From positions 124,001 through 188,000 of the forward strand of contig CAYUSB010000008.1 of assembly GCA_964447205.1 (NCBI GenBank): 64,000 bases of DNA, read 5' to 3'. Position numbers and translations under genes: made by a program. Source of the stretch: JAEUKH01 sp964447205. Its GTDB lineage: Bacteria > Myxococcota_A > Polyangia > Polyangiales > Ga0077539. Of this stretch, positions 17,590 to 25,924 are shown in pieces. Each line of letters begins with the position of its first letter. Positions within the stretch are counted from its first letter, which is position 1. A model generated the notes under the pieces. That model saw only the letters and a program-made list of their open reading frames with translations. It made no database searches and had not been told where the DNA came from.

Positions 17590-19539
17590 GTGAACGCGGG
17601 CGACGACACCGGCTCCCCCCGACGCGACCCCATGCTCGGCCGCGTGATCGCGGACAAATACGTGATCGAGGCCCTCCTCGGCGAGGGGGCCATGGGCAGG
17701 GTGTACCGCGCGGTGCAGCGCCCCCTCGACAAGCTCGTGGCCCTCAAGGTCCTGCACGCGGCCCTCGGGTTTGACAGCCTGGCCCAGGGGCGTTTTCTGC
17801 GGGAGGCCAAGGCCGCCAGCCGCATCGATCACCCCAACTCGGTGCAGGTCTTCGACTTCGGGACCCTGCCCGAGGGGGTCCCGTTTCTGGTGATGGAGTA
17901 CCTGCGGGGGAGCGACCTGGCCCACCGCCTCCAGGCCGACGAGAGGCTGAGCCCCGCCCTCACGGTCGACCTCATGAGCCAGGTCTTGTCGGCCCTCTCC
18001 GTGGCCCACGACGCCGGGGTCGTGCACCGCGACCTCAAACCCGAGAACATCCTCCTGGTCGGCGGGCGGGCGGGCGACGACGAGGGGGTGGAGACCGTCA
18101 AGGTGGCTGACTTCGGCATCGCCAAGCTCCTGGAGGGCGGCGAGAAGCTCACCACCACGGGCCTCGTGGCGGGCACCCCCGCGTACATGTCCCCCGAAAA
18201 CGGCGAGGGCAAACCCCTCGACGCCCGCTCCGACCTCTACGCCTGCGGGGTGATCCTCTACGAGATGGTCACCGGCCACAGGCCCTTCTTCGCCGACAAC
18301 GCCCTCGCGGTGGTCATCAAGCACATCACCGAGAAGCCCGTCCCTCCCTCCCGCTGGGTCGCCGACCTGCTCCCCGCCCTGGAGGCCGTGATCCTGCGGG
18401 CGATGGAGAAGCGCCCCGACGACCGCTTCCCCGACGCCCGGTCGATGCGGACGGCCCTGCGTCAGTCGTTGGGCGACGAGGCCCCGAGCGGGGCGAGGGC
18501 CTCGGCTACGCCCGGGAGCTCGTTGATTCCTCCCAAGGCCCTGGGCGGTGCAGGGCCGACCGAGATGGCCCCCGCGGCGGAGGCCGCCTCGTCGTCGCCG
18601 CGGATGTACGAGGGGTCGGGCCACATCCCCGCGGCCTCCTCGGGCACCGACGCGGCCCTCGTGTCCGTGGTGCCCCCCGCCCCCACCCAGGCGCCCCCGC
18701 GGAGCCCCCTGCGGGCCGCCGCCGTAGTCGCCGTGGCCGCCGTGGCCGCCGCCTCGGTCGGGCTGGCCCTCCTCGCCCCGCGCCGCGGCCCTGCCCCCGC
18801 CCAATCGCCCCCCGCCGTCACCGCCCTCGGCGCGATGGCCGCAGCCCGCCCCGCCCCCATCCCGGTCGCCCCTCCCGCGACCCCAGACCCCGCGCCCGCC
18901 CCCGCGCCTCCTCCCGCGCCCGACAACGCCCTCCCCGCGGCGGCCCCCGTGGCGCCCGAGGCCTCGTCCGCCCCGCAGCTCCCCGAGGCCGCGCCATCGC
19001 CCCGCCACGGCCGTCGACGCCACGGGGCCGCCCCGCCCGAGACGCCCCCCGCAGCTCCGCCGGTGGTCGCCGCCCCGGCCCCGGCCCCTGTCCCCGCGGT
19101 GGTGCACGCGGCCCCTGCCCCTGCTCCGCCCCCGACGCCCTCCGCCGCGCCCGCGGTGGTGCACGCGGCCCCCGTCCCCGCGGCGGCTCCGGCCCCCGCC
19201 CCGTTGCAAGGGGTCCAGGCCTCGGTGGCGGGCCTGGCCGTGTCGGGAGGCCTCGGACGCGGGCAGTTCGTGCCCCGGGCCGAGCGGGCCGCGGGAGAGC
19301 TCGGGCGCTGCGTAGCCCGCACCGGCCGCGACCAGGCGGGCTTCACCGCGTCGGCCACCGCCACGGTCACGCTCCGTGTGCGCGATCAACGCCTCGACGA
19401 GGCCCGGGTCACAGGGCTCCCGGGATTTGCCCGGTCGTGCGAGGGCGCGGTGCGCGGCCCCTTCGAGGGATCCCTCCCGGCCGCCGACGACAGCGAGTAC
19501 GACATCCGCTTCGCCGTGACCCTCGCGCCCCAACGATAA
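17590..19539 (+). CDS. Membrane-anchored Ser/Thr protein kinase with AgmX/PglI-like C-terminal domain
   Basis: A 649-residue eukaryotic-like kinase. Kinase domain about residues 24-285: glycine loop GEGAMG 31-36, Lys53, alpha-C Glu72, catalytic HRDLKPEN 146-153, DFG 174-176 and GTPAYMSPEN in the activation segment. A Pro/Ala-rich region follows, then a single membrane helix (about 376-396), a long Pro/Ala spacer likely crossing the periplasm, and a C-terminal domain (about 545-649; LGRCVARTG, SCEGAVRGPFEG) of the AgmX/PglI C-terminal type, distantly TonB-like. The starting GTG at 17590 is tentative; ATG at 17632 begins two residues after a more compact N-terminus and is possible. Kinase inside, sensor or force-coupling domain outside, is inferred from topology. 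Transcribed toward the subtilase gene 23 bases downstream. Confidence 0.9.
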   Translation: MNAGDDTGSPRRDPMLGRVIADKYVIEALLGEGAMGRVYRAVQRPLDKLVALKVLHAALGFDSLAQGRFLREAKAASRIDHPNSVQVFDFGTLPEGVPFLVMEYLRGSDLAHRLQADERLSPALTVDLMSQVLSALSVAHDAGVVHRDLKPENILLVGGRAGDDEGVETVKVADFGIAKLLEGGEKLTTTGLVAGTPAYMSPENGEGKPLDARSDLYACGVILYEMVTGHRPFFADNALAVVIKHITEKPVPPSRWVADLLPALEAVILRAMEKRPDDRFPDARSMRTALRQSLGDEAPSGARASATPGSSLIPPKALGGAGPTEMAPAAEAASSSPRMYEGSGHIPAASSGTDAALVSVVPPAPTQAPPRSPLRAAAVVAVAAVAAASVGLALLAPRRGPAPAQSPPAVTALGAMAAARPAPIPVAPPATPDPAPAPAPPPAPDNALPAAAPVAPEASSAPQLPEAAPSPRHGRRRHGAAPPETPPAAPPVVAAPAPAPVPAVVHAAPAPAPPPTPSAAPAVVHAAPVPAAAPAPAPLQGVQASVAGLAVSGGLGRGQFVPRAERAAGELGRCVARTGRDQAGFTASATATVTLRVRDQRLDEARVTGLPGFARSCEGAVRGPFEGSLPAADDSEYDIRFAVTLAPQR

Positions 19540-19562
19540 GACCCGGTACACTCGCGGCCATC

Positions 19563-22500
19563 ATGCTGCGCCCCGCCCTCTCTCGGTTGGCTTGTGTCCT
19601 CGCGGCCCTCGCGGCCCTTACGCCCCGCGAGGCCCAGGCCATCTGGCCCCCGCGGCCCGACGACAGCCCCGAGGCCCTGTCCCGGCCCGAGAACATGCCC
19701 GACGACCCCGACTACGCCCCCGCCGAGGGGCGCCGGGGGCAGTGGCAGTTCTGGTCGTGGGTGCCCGGGGCCGCCCTGGCCCTGCCCGACTTTCGGCGCG
19801 AAGAGGCCGCCCTCGGCGCGGGAAACCACGTCGACCGGGCCTGGGCCCTGTCCATCGGCGACCCCCGGGTGCGCATCGCCGTGCTCGACTCGGGCATCAA
19901 CTGGGACAACGACGACCTCCTCAACAAGGTCGCCCTCAACACCCGCGAGCTCCCCGTCCCCATGGGGGCCACCGCCCACGACGCCAACGGCGACGGGGTG
20001 GTCAGCGTGCTTGACTACCTCGGAGACCCGCGGATCCCCTGCGGGGTCGCGGGCCAGCCCCGGGTGCAGCTCCGGTGCAGGGGGGCCGACGGGATGCCCA
20101 ACGACCCCAACCGCAACGGGGTCCTCGACGCGGGCGACCTGATCCGGGTGTTCTCCGACGGGCGCGACGACGACAACAACGGGTACACCGACGACATCGC
20201 GGGCTGGGACTTCTTCAAGGACGACAACGACCCCAGCGACGACACCCGCTACGGCCACGGGACGGGCGAGGCCCGAGACTCCACCGCCGAGACCAACAAC
20301 GGCCGCGGGGGGGCGGGGGCGTGCCCGCGGTGCATGTTCATCCCGGTGCGGGTGGGCGACAGCTTCATCACCGACTCCAACGACTTCGCCCAGGGGGTGA
20401 CCTTCGCCGTCGACTCCGGGGCCAGCGTGATCCAGGAGGCCCTCGGGACCCTCAACAACTCCCGCTTCGCCCAGGCCGCCATCGACTACGCGTACCGCCA
20501 CAACGCCGTGGTCATGGCCTCGGCCGCCGACGAAAACTCCCGCCACCACAACATGCCCGGCACGGCCAACCACGCCGTCTACACCCACGCCGTGCGCTAC
20601 AACGGCGGCTCCCCGCAGAACAGCCAGACCTTCCTGGCCTTCAACAACTGCACCAACTACGGGGCCCAACTCGTGCTCTCCGTGGGGGCCCTCAACTGCT
20701 CGTCGGCCGCCATCGGCTACGCCTCGGGCATGGCGGGCCTGATCTACTCCGAGGCCCTCGCCCGCGACCTGTCTCCGCCCCTGTCAGCCGAGGAGGCCAA
20801 GCAGCTCCTGGCCATGACCACCGACGACATCTGGGTGCCCGAGAGCGACCCCCTCGCGTCAAACTTCAACGCCAACTACTACCCCTCCCGCCCCGGCTGG
20901 GACCAGCGCTTCGGCTACGGCCGCACCAACGCCCGCCGGGCCCTCGACTGGGTCCGGGCGGGGCGCATCCCGCCCGAGGTCGACATCGTCTCGCCCCGGT
21001 GGTTCTCTGTGCACGACCCCGACCGCGAGGCCCAACGGGTCTTGCGCATCGAGGGCACCATCGCCGCCCGACGGGCCCCGCGTTTTGACTACACCGTGGA
21101 GTGGGCCCCGGGGGTCGAGCCCGATCCCATGGCCTGGCGCACCGTACGCACCGAGCGCAACGTCACCGCGGCCGTCACCGACCGCCTCGCCGAGATCGAC
21201 CTCCGCGACCTCCAGATCAACAACCCCGGAGAGGTCGAAAACCGCTTTACGATCACCGTCCGCATCCGGGCCACGGCCCACTACGAGGCCCCCGTCGGGG
21301 ACGTCCCGGGCGAGGTCCGTCGGGCCTTCTATGTCCATCGCGACCCGACCGTGCTCCCGGGCTTTCCCATCGACACGGGGGGCTCGGGGGAGGGATCGGC
21401 CCACCTCGCCGACCTCGACGGAGACGGGCGTCGCGAGATCGTCTACCCCACGGCCGACGGGGAGGTTCACGCCCTCCGCGGCGACGGGACCTCCCTGCCG
21501 GGCTGGCCCGCGCGTACGGGGCTCCTCCTCGGCTTCGACCCCATGCGCAGCCCGTCGTACCTCGGGGCCCCGGCCTATCGGGCTGGCCCTGGAGGGGCGG
21601 CCCCGGCCATCGACCCGACGCGGCTGCACGACCCGGTGATCGCCACCCCGGGCATCGCCGACCTCGACGGGGACGGCCGGCCCGAGGTCGTGGTGGCCAC
21701 CTACCACGGCTCCGTGCACGTCTTCCGCGCCGACGGGAGCCCGTACGGCAACGGGTTTCCCTTCCACCTGCCCGATGTGCCGAGCGCCGACACCCACCGC
21801 GACCGGATCCTCGACCGCGGGATCTTCGGCTCGCCCGTGCTCTACGACCTCGACGGCGACATGCGCCCCGAGATCATCTTCGGGGCCTTCGACGGCAAGC
21901 TGTACGCCCTCGACGGACGGGCGGGCACGGTGCGCCCGGGGTTCCCCGTGGTGATCCACTACCCGGAGCCCGAGACCGAGTACAACCGGGTGTTCGGCAA
22001 CGTCGGGGTGGGCGACATGGACGGCGACCGCCGCCCCGACCTCGTGGTGGTGTCGAGCGAACGCCTGCGGGGCGATGACAACGTCGGGGCGGCGTACGTG
22101 GTCTACGGCGACGGAAACCTCCACGCGGGAGGGCCCTTCCACCCCAACTGGCCCATCGCGGTCACGTCGTTCAACTTCTTCCCGCTGGTGGGGGAGGGCC
22201 TGTCGTCGGCCCCGGCCATCGCGGACATCGACGGCGACGGGCGCGACGAGCTGGCCCTCACCGGCACGGCCAACCCGGCCATCGTCCTGGCCCGCGGGGT
22301 GCAACCGCCTCATCCTCCGCGGCCCGAGCCCGCCTCTCTGGCGGCCCAGGCCCTCGTGCGCACGGCCCAACGCGGGGCCCTCAGCAACAGCACCCTGCGC
22401 AGCTCGGCCTTCATCTCGGCCTTCTCGCTCGGGTCGTTCGGCGACCTGAACAACGACGGGACCCCCGACTACGTCATCTCCGGGGCCGAGCTCAACCTCG

Positions 22501-23183
22501 CCATCAACCTCGCGGGCGGCGGCCGGGCCCGGGCCTTCGAGCACCTCGTCTCCGCCTGGGATGGTCGCGACGGCACGGTCTTCCCCGGCTTCCCCCGCGT
22601 CATCGAGGACTACACCTTCTTCATGAACCCGGCCATCGCCGACCTCACCAACGACGGCTACCCCGAGACCATCCTCGGCACCGGGGGGTACTACCTCCAC
22701 GCCTTGGACGCCTGCGGGCGGTCGCCCGCCGGGTGGCCGAAGTTTACGGGCCAGTGGATCATCCCCAACCCCGCCGTCGGGGACGTGACGGGCAACGGTC
22801 GGCTCGCGGTGGTGTCGGGTTCGCGGTCGGGCTACCTGTGGGCCTGGAGCACCGAGGCCGACGCCCGCACGAGCAGCATCCAGTGGTCGTCCCACCGCCA
22901 CGACAACCAGAACACCGGCAACTGGAACACCCCCCTCGACCAGGGGGTTCGCCGCGTGCAGGGGGTGGGCCCGATCGAGTGCCCCGTGCCCCAGACTCCC
23001 GACGCCGGGGCCCCCGGCACGGATGGCTCCACGGCGGTCACGCAGGCCGAGGGCGGGGGCTGCGGCTGCCACACCGTAGGCACCCCCACCTCCCGCGCTC
23101 CATGGGCCCTCCTGGGCCTTCTGGGGCTCGCCTGGGGGGTCCGCCGTCGCCGCGCGTCGGGAGGCTCCCGCGAGGCCTCGTGA
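19563..23183 (+). CDS. Secreted subtilisin-like (S8) protease with FG-GAP repeats and MYXO-CTERM tail
   Basis: Signal peptide at residues 1-26 (cleavage near AQA). The S8 catalytic domain spans about 90-470: Asp109 in AVLDSGIN, His232 in YGHGTGEA, and Ser388 in YASGMAG, which replaces the usual GTSMAAP. A calcium-type Asp/Asn-rich insertion (HDANGDGVVSVLDYLGD, NDPNRNGVLDAGD, GRDDDNNGYTDD) lies between Asp and His. After a beta domain come several FG-GAP/VCBS propeller repeats of the ADLDGDGRxE type (about 615-1120). The C-terminus has the Gly/Cys motif GGGCGCH, a hydrophobic helix and an Arg cluster: a MYXO-CTERM sorting tail, so the 1206-residue protein should be exported, then processed and lipid-anchored or released. 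The stop overlaps the next start (TGATG). The atypical Ser motif leaves activity likely but unproven. Confidence 0.88.
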   Translation: MLRPALSRLACVLAALAALTPREAQAIWPPRPDDSPEALSRPENMPDDPDYAPAEGRRGQWQFWSWVPGAALALPDFRREEAALGAGNHVDRAWALSIGDPRVRIAVLDSGINWDNDDLLNKVALNTRELPVPMGATAHDANGDGVVSVLDYLGDPRIPCGVAGQPRVQLRCRGADGMPNDPNRNGVLDAGDLIRVFSDGRDDDNNGYTDDIAGWDFFKDDNDPSDDTRYGHGTGEARDSTAETNNGRGGAGACPRCMFIPVRVGDSFITDSNDFAQGVTFAVDSGASVIQEALGTLNNSRFAQAAIDYAYRHNAVVMASAADENSRHHNMPGTANHAVYTHAVRYNGGSPQNSQTFLAFNNCTNYGAQLVLSVGALNCSSAAIGYASGMAGLIYSEALARDLSPPLSAEEAKQLLAMTTDDIWVPESDPLASNFNANYYPSRPGWDQRFGYGRTNARRALDWVRAGRIPPEVDIVSPRWFSVHDPDREAQRVLRIEGTIAARRAPRFDYTVEWAPGVEPDPMAWRTVRTERNVTAAVTDRLAEIDLRDLQINNPGEVENRFTITVRIRATAHYEAPVGDVPGEVRRAFYVHRDPTVLPGFPIDTGGSGEGSAHLADLDGDGRREIVYPTADGEVHALRGDGTSLPGWPARTGLLLGFDPMRSPSYLGAPAYRAGPGGAAPAIDPTRLHDPVIATPGIADLDGDGRPEVVVATYHGSVHVFRADGSPYGNGFPFHLPDVPSADTHRDRILDRGIFGSPVLYDLDGDMRPEIIFGAFDGKLYALDGRAGTVRPGFPVVIHYPEPETEYNRVFGNVGVGDMDGDRRPDLVVVSSERLRGDDNVGAAYVVYGDGNLHAGGPFHPNWPIAVTSFNFFPLVGEGLSSAPAIADIDGDGRDELALTGTANPAIVLARGVQPPHPPRPEPASLAAQALVRTAQRGALSNSTLRSSAFISAFSLGSFGDLNNDGTPDYVISGAELNLAINLAGGGRARAFEHLVSAWDGRDGTVFPGFPRVIEDYTFFMNPAIADLTNDGYPETILGTGGYYLHALDACGRSPAGWPKFTGQWIIPNPAVGDVTGNGRLAVVSGSRSGYLWAWSTEADARTSSIQWSSHRHDNQNTGNWNTPLDQGVRRVQGVGPIECPVPQTPDAGAPGTDGSTAVTQAEGGGCGCHTVGTPTSRAPWALLGLLGLAWGVRRRRASGGSREAS

Positions 23184-23860
23184 TGCGCGCCCTGCGTCAC
23201 GCCCTGGCCATCGCCGCGAAGGACCTCCGCATCGAACTCCGGGTGCGCGAGATCGTGCCCACCATGACCCTCTTCGCGTGCCTCGTGGCGGTCCTGGCTT
23301 CGATGGCCCTGTACGTCGACGACGAGACGGGCCGCAAGTCGGCCCCCGGGGTCTTGTGGATCGCCATCGCCTTCTCGGGCACGTTGGGTCTGTCGCGCAC
23401 CTGGGGCCGCGAGCGCGACGAGGGGGCCTTGCGGGCGGTGCTCCTGTCGCCCATGTCGCCGTCGTCGCTCTTCGCGGGCAAGGCCCTCGGGGCGTTTGTG
23501 TTCGTGCTCATCACGGAGTGTGTGGTGGCTCCCCTGGTGGCCCTCCTGCTGCACGCTCCGTTGTGGGATCACCTCGGAGCCTTCGCCCTCCTGGTGGTCC
23601 TCGGCACGATCGGGTTCGTGGCGGCGGGGACCTTGTTTGGGGCTCTCACGGCGAAGACCCGGGCCCGCGATCTGCTCCTGGCCGTGGTGCTCTACCCCCT
23701 GGTGTCGCCGGCCCTGCTCTGCGGGGTGGTGGCGACCCGCGAGCTCTTCAACGGGGCCTCCCTGGCCGAGATCAGCGACTGGCTGCGGATCCTGGCCATC
23801 TTCGACCTGATCACCCTCGGGGGAGGGGCCCTGCTGCTCGGGCCGCTCTTGTCGGAGTGA
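23183..23860 (+). CDS. ccmB: CcmB-like heme exporter permease
   Basis: A 225-residue protein with six predicted membrane helices. It matches the CcmB family pattern: AAKDLRIELRVREIVPTM at the N-terminus, SAPGVLWIAIAFSGTLGLSRTW after the first helices, and ERDEGALRAVLLSPMSPSSLFAGK, with the usual family length. CcmB normally works with the ATPase CcmA and with CcmC in cytochrome c maturation. Neither is next to it here, so partners must lie elsewhere or the protein has another role. Its start overlaps the protease stop, suggesting cotranscription. A generic ABC-2 permease is the alternative, but the APGVLW and LLSPxSP elements favour CcmB. Confidence 0.8.
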   Translation: MRALRHALAIAAKDLRIELRVREIVPTMTLFACLVAVLASMALYVDDETGRKSAPGVLWIAIAFSGTLGLSRTWGRERDEGALRAVLLSPMSPSSLFAGKALGAFVFVLITECVVAPLVALLLHAPLWDHLGAFALLVVLGTIGFVAAGTLFGALTAKTRARDLLLAVVLYPLVSPALLCGVVATRELFNGASLAEISDWLRILAIFDLITLGGGALLLGPLLSE

Positions 23861-23873
23861 CCCCGCGGCGGTG

Positions 23874-24182
23874 TCAGCCCTGCGGGGGGCCGGGCGGACC
23901 CTCACTCCCCGGGCGGCGCGGGGGCATGCCCTCGGGGCGGCACAGGATCCGCTGGTCCATGAAGTGCGCGCAGGTCCCCTGGATCCGATGCTGGCCGAAC
24001 GTGACCGTACACGGGGCCCCGACCGCGAGACCATCGCAAGCCGTAAAGGCCTCGGCCGGAGGGCCCCGGCGCCCGCCCGGACCGCCCCCCGGACCGCCCC
24101 CCTGGGGTTGAGCCTCGGCCCCCGGGGCGAAGGCGAACAACCCGACCAGCGCGAGACCGACGACCCGAACGAGCTTCATCAT
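23874..24182 (-). CDS. Small secreted Cys-containing protein
   Basis: A 102-residue protein with a signal peptide (cleavage after GAEAQ, about residue 25), a Gly/Pro/Arg-rich stretch and a short domain with four cysteines (TACDGLAVGAPCTVTFG, IQGTCAHF, ILCRPEG). Similar small exported proteins with an AFTAC...C...GTC...C layout exist in several proteobacteria, function unknown. I start at ATG 24182 because GAGG is seven bases upstream; a GTG three bases earlier is less likely. It is convergent with the ccmB gene 13 bases away and divergent from the membrane protein at 24393. Confidence 0.7.
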   Translation of the reverse strand: MMKLVRVVGLALVGLFAFAPGAEAQPQGGGPGGGPGGRRGPPAEAFTACDGLAVGAPCTVTFGQHRIQGTCAHFMDQRILCRPEGMPPRRPGSEGPPGPPQG

Positions 24183-24392
24183 CACAACACCTCTGGGCGA
24201 GACAGCCTACGCCGCGTGGGCTTCACCGGGGGCAACGCCCGCAAGGCCCGCGACCATTCCCTCCGGCGAGCTCTCCCCCAGAGGCTGTGATCGTCGGGCA
24301 CACCCGTGCCGCCGCGGCCCGGTCGCAGCACGAGAACCCCCGTCACCCCGCGGCAATCGCGCCCGGCATCGGGTGTGCAGTATCCTCGGCCG

Positions 24393-25922
24393 ATGCGTGA
24401 CCTCCCGACGTCCTGGCGATCGCTCGCCCACCCTCTGTGGTGGGTGTGCCTCGTGGCCCTCGTGCTCAACGACCACGTCCTCAAGGGGGCCGGGGTCCTG
24501 CCCGGGTGGCTGACGGGCAAGCTGTCGGACTTCGCGGGCCTCGTGGTGGCCCCGGTGCTCGCGGCGGTGCTCCTGCGGGCGCGTGGCCCCTGGGCGCGTC
24601 GTGGGGCCTTCGCCCTGGTGGCCCTGCCCTTCGTGGCCCTCAACGTGTGGCCCGGGTTTGCCCGCGCCGTCGAGGCCCTCACGGCCGCCCTGGGGGTGCC
24701 CTGGCGGGTCACTGTCGACCCCACCGACCTCGTGGCCCTCGCCGTCCTGCCCGTGGCCTGGTGGGTGCTCCAGCGCCCGCGCCCGGCGAGGCAGGGGGCC
24801 CGTCCGGGGCTCGTCCCGCGCCTCGGGGCCATGGTGGCCAGCCTGGCCTGCATCGCCACCAGCCAGAACGAGCCCATCCCGCCCGCCGAGTGGAACACCG
24901 AGGCCCACGTCCTCAACCGCAGCGGCCGGGCCGTCGACGTGCGTCTGCGTTGGGTCTCCGGCGAGATCGACTGCGACCGGGCCCAACGGGAGCCGGGGCG
25001 GTACCTGACTCCGACGATGTTCAACGGGCTGCGGGTGACGTTTCAGGTGGCCGACGGGGAGACCATCCCGCTGCAGCGCGAGGCCGCGATGCGGGCCAGC
25101 GGCGCGGGTGACACCGACCGTCCGGGCACGGGCACGAGCCCCCGGGCCTGCGACGCCGCCATGATCGGGGCCGACGGCCTCGCCGACACCCTCGCCTTCT
25201 GGACGGGCCTGACCGTACGCACCGTCTCCCTGCGCCCCGCGCAGAACGCCGCCACCCAGGGTCAGGTCGAGCTCACGGCCGCGGGGCCCGATCGGCTCAC
25301 GGCCCGGGCGACCGCGGACGACGTCCGGCTCGATCCCGTCAACCTGCTGGACGATGCCCCCGTCTGCGGGCCGGCGGGGGTGCGGTACGAGTGGGCGGGG
25401 CTGGTTCCGACGGGGGAGGTGGAGGCGCGGGCCCTGCGGTCGGCCCCGGGAGGCTGCGTGGCCGTCGACTACCGCACCCCGACCGACGCCGCGGGCACGT
25501 TGTACCTGTGCGTGCCGCGGGAGGCCCTCCCGTTTGCGGTGGGCGAGGCCTTCACCGTACGCGTGGGGGGCGACGACCCCGAGGCCCGCACCCTCGTGCT
25601 GGAGGGGCCCACCCGACGCGCCACGGTCTTCTCCGGGACCCTCACCCCCATGGTCTCGGCCATCCTGGGCATCAATGTGCTGGAGCGTCCGGTGTGTGCG
25701 GGGCGGGTCCACGCCTGCGGGGCCGTGACCGAGTCGGTGGCCCTCGACCTCGTGGGCCTCGCCACGCCCCTCGCCCCCGGCCAACGGGCCACCCTGGCCG
25801 GAACCCCTCCCCGCGAGGTCTGGCTGGGCCGGGCCGAGCGTGTGGTGGTCTCGTCGAGCGCCTGCCCTGACTTCAACCGTCTCGGCCTGCGGGCCGACCT
25901 CACCCTGACCCAACCGCGGTGA
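24393..25922 (+). CDS. Membrane protein with large extracytoplasmic domain
   Basis: A 509-residue protein of unknown function. The N-terminal ~160 residues carry four to five hydrophobic helices including VLNDHVLKG and WLTGKLSDFAGLVVAP, a recurrent motif in myxobacterial hypothetical proteins. Residues ~165-509 are hydrophilic and beta-rich, with several cysteines (IDCDRAQ, PRACDAA, APVCGP, GGCVAVDY, YLCVP, RPVCAG, HACGAV), suggesting a disulfide-bonded domain outside the inner membrane. ATG 24393 was chosen as the start because the residues before it are Arg/Pro-rich and not protein-like. The VWA-like lipoprotein starts only two bases after its stop, so the two envelope proteins are probably made together. 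Confidence 0.65.
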   Translation: MRDLPTSWRSLAHPLWWVCLVALVLNDHVLKGAGVLPGWLTGKLSDFAGLVVAPVLAAVLLRARGPWARRGAFALVALPFVALNVWPGFARAVEALTAALGVPWRVTVDPTDLVALAVLPVAWWVLQRPRPARQGARPGLVPRLGAMVASLACIATSQNEPIPPAEWNTEAHVLNRSGRAVDVRLRWVSGEIDCDRAQREPGRYLTPTMFNGLRVTFQVADGETIPLQREAAMRASGAGDTDRPGTGTSPRACDAAMIGADGLADTLAFWTGLTVRTVSLRPAQNAATQGQVELTAAGPDRLTARATADDVRLDPVNLLDDAPVCGPAGVRYEWAGLVPTGEVEARALRSAPGGCVAVDYRTPTDAAGTLYLCVPREALPFAVGEAFTVRVGGDDPEARTLVLEGPTRRATVFSGTLTPMVSAILGINVLERPVCAGRVHACGAVTESVALDLVGLATPLAPGQRATLAGTPPREVWLGRAERVVVSSSACPDFNRLGLRADLTLTQPR

Positions 25923-25924
25923 CC

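Noticed and set aside
24186..24300. Imperfect inverted pair CCTCTGGGCGAGA / TCTCCCCCAGAGG in the divergent region
   Set aside because: Arms are about 90 bases apart with a mismatch; it could be chance in GC-rich sequence.
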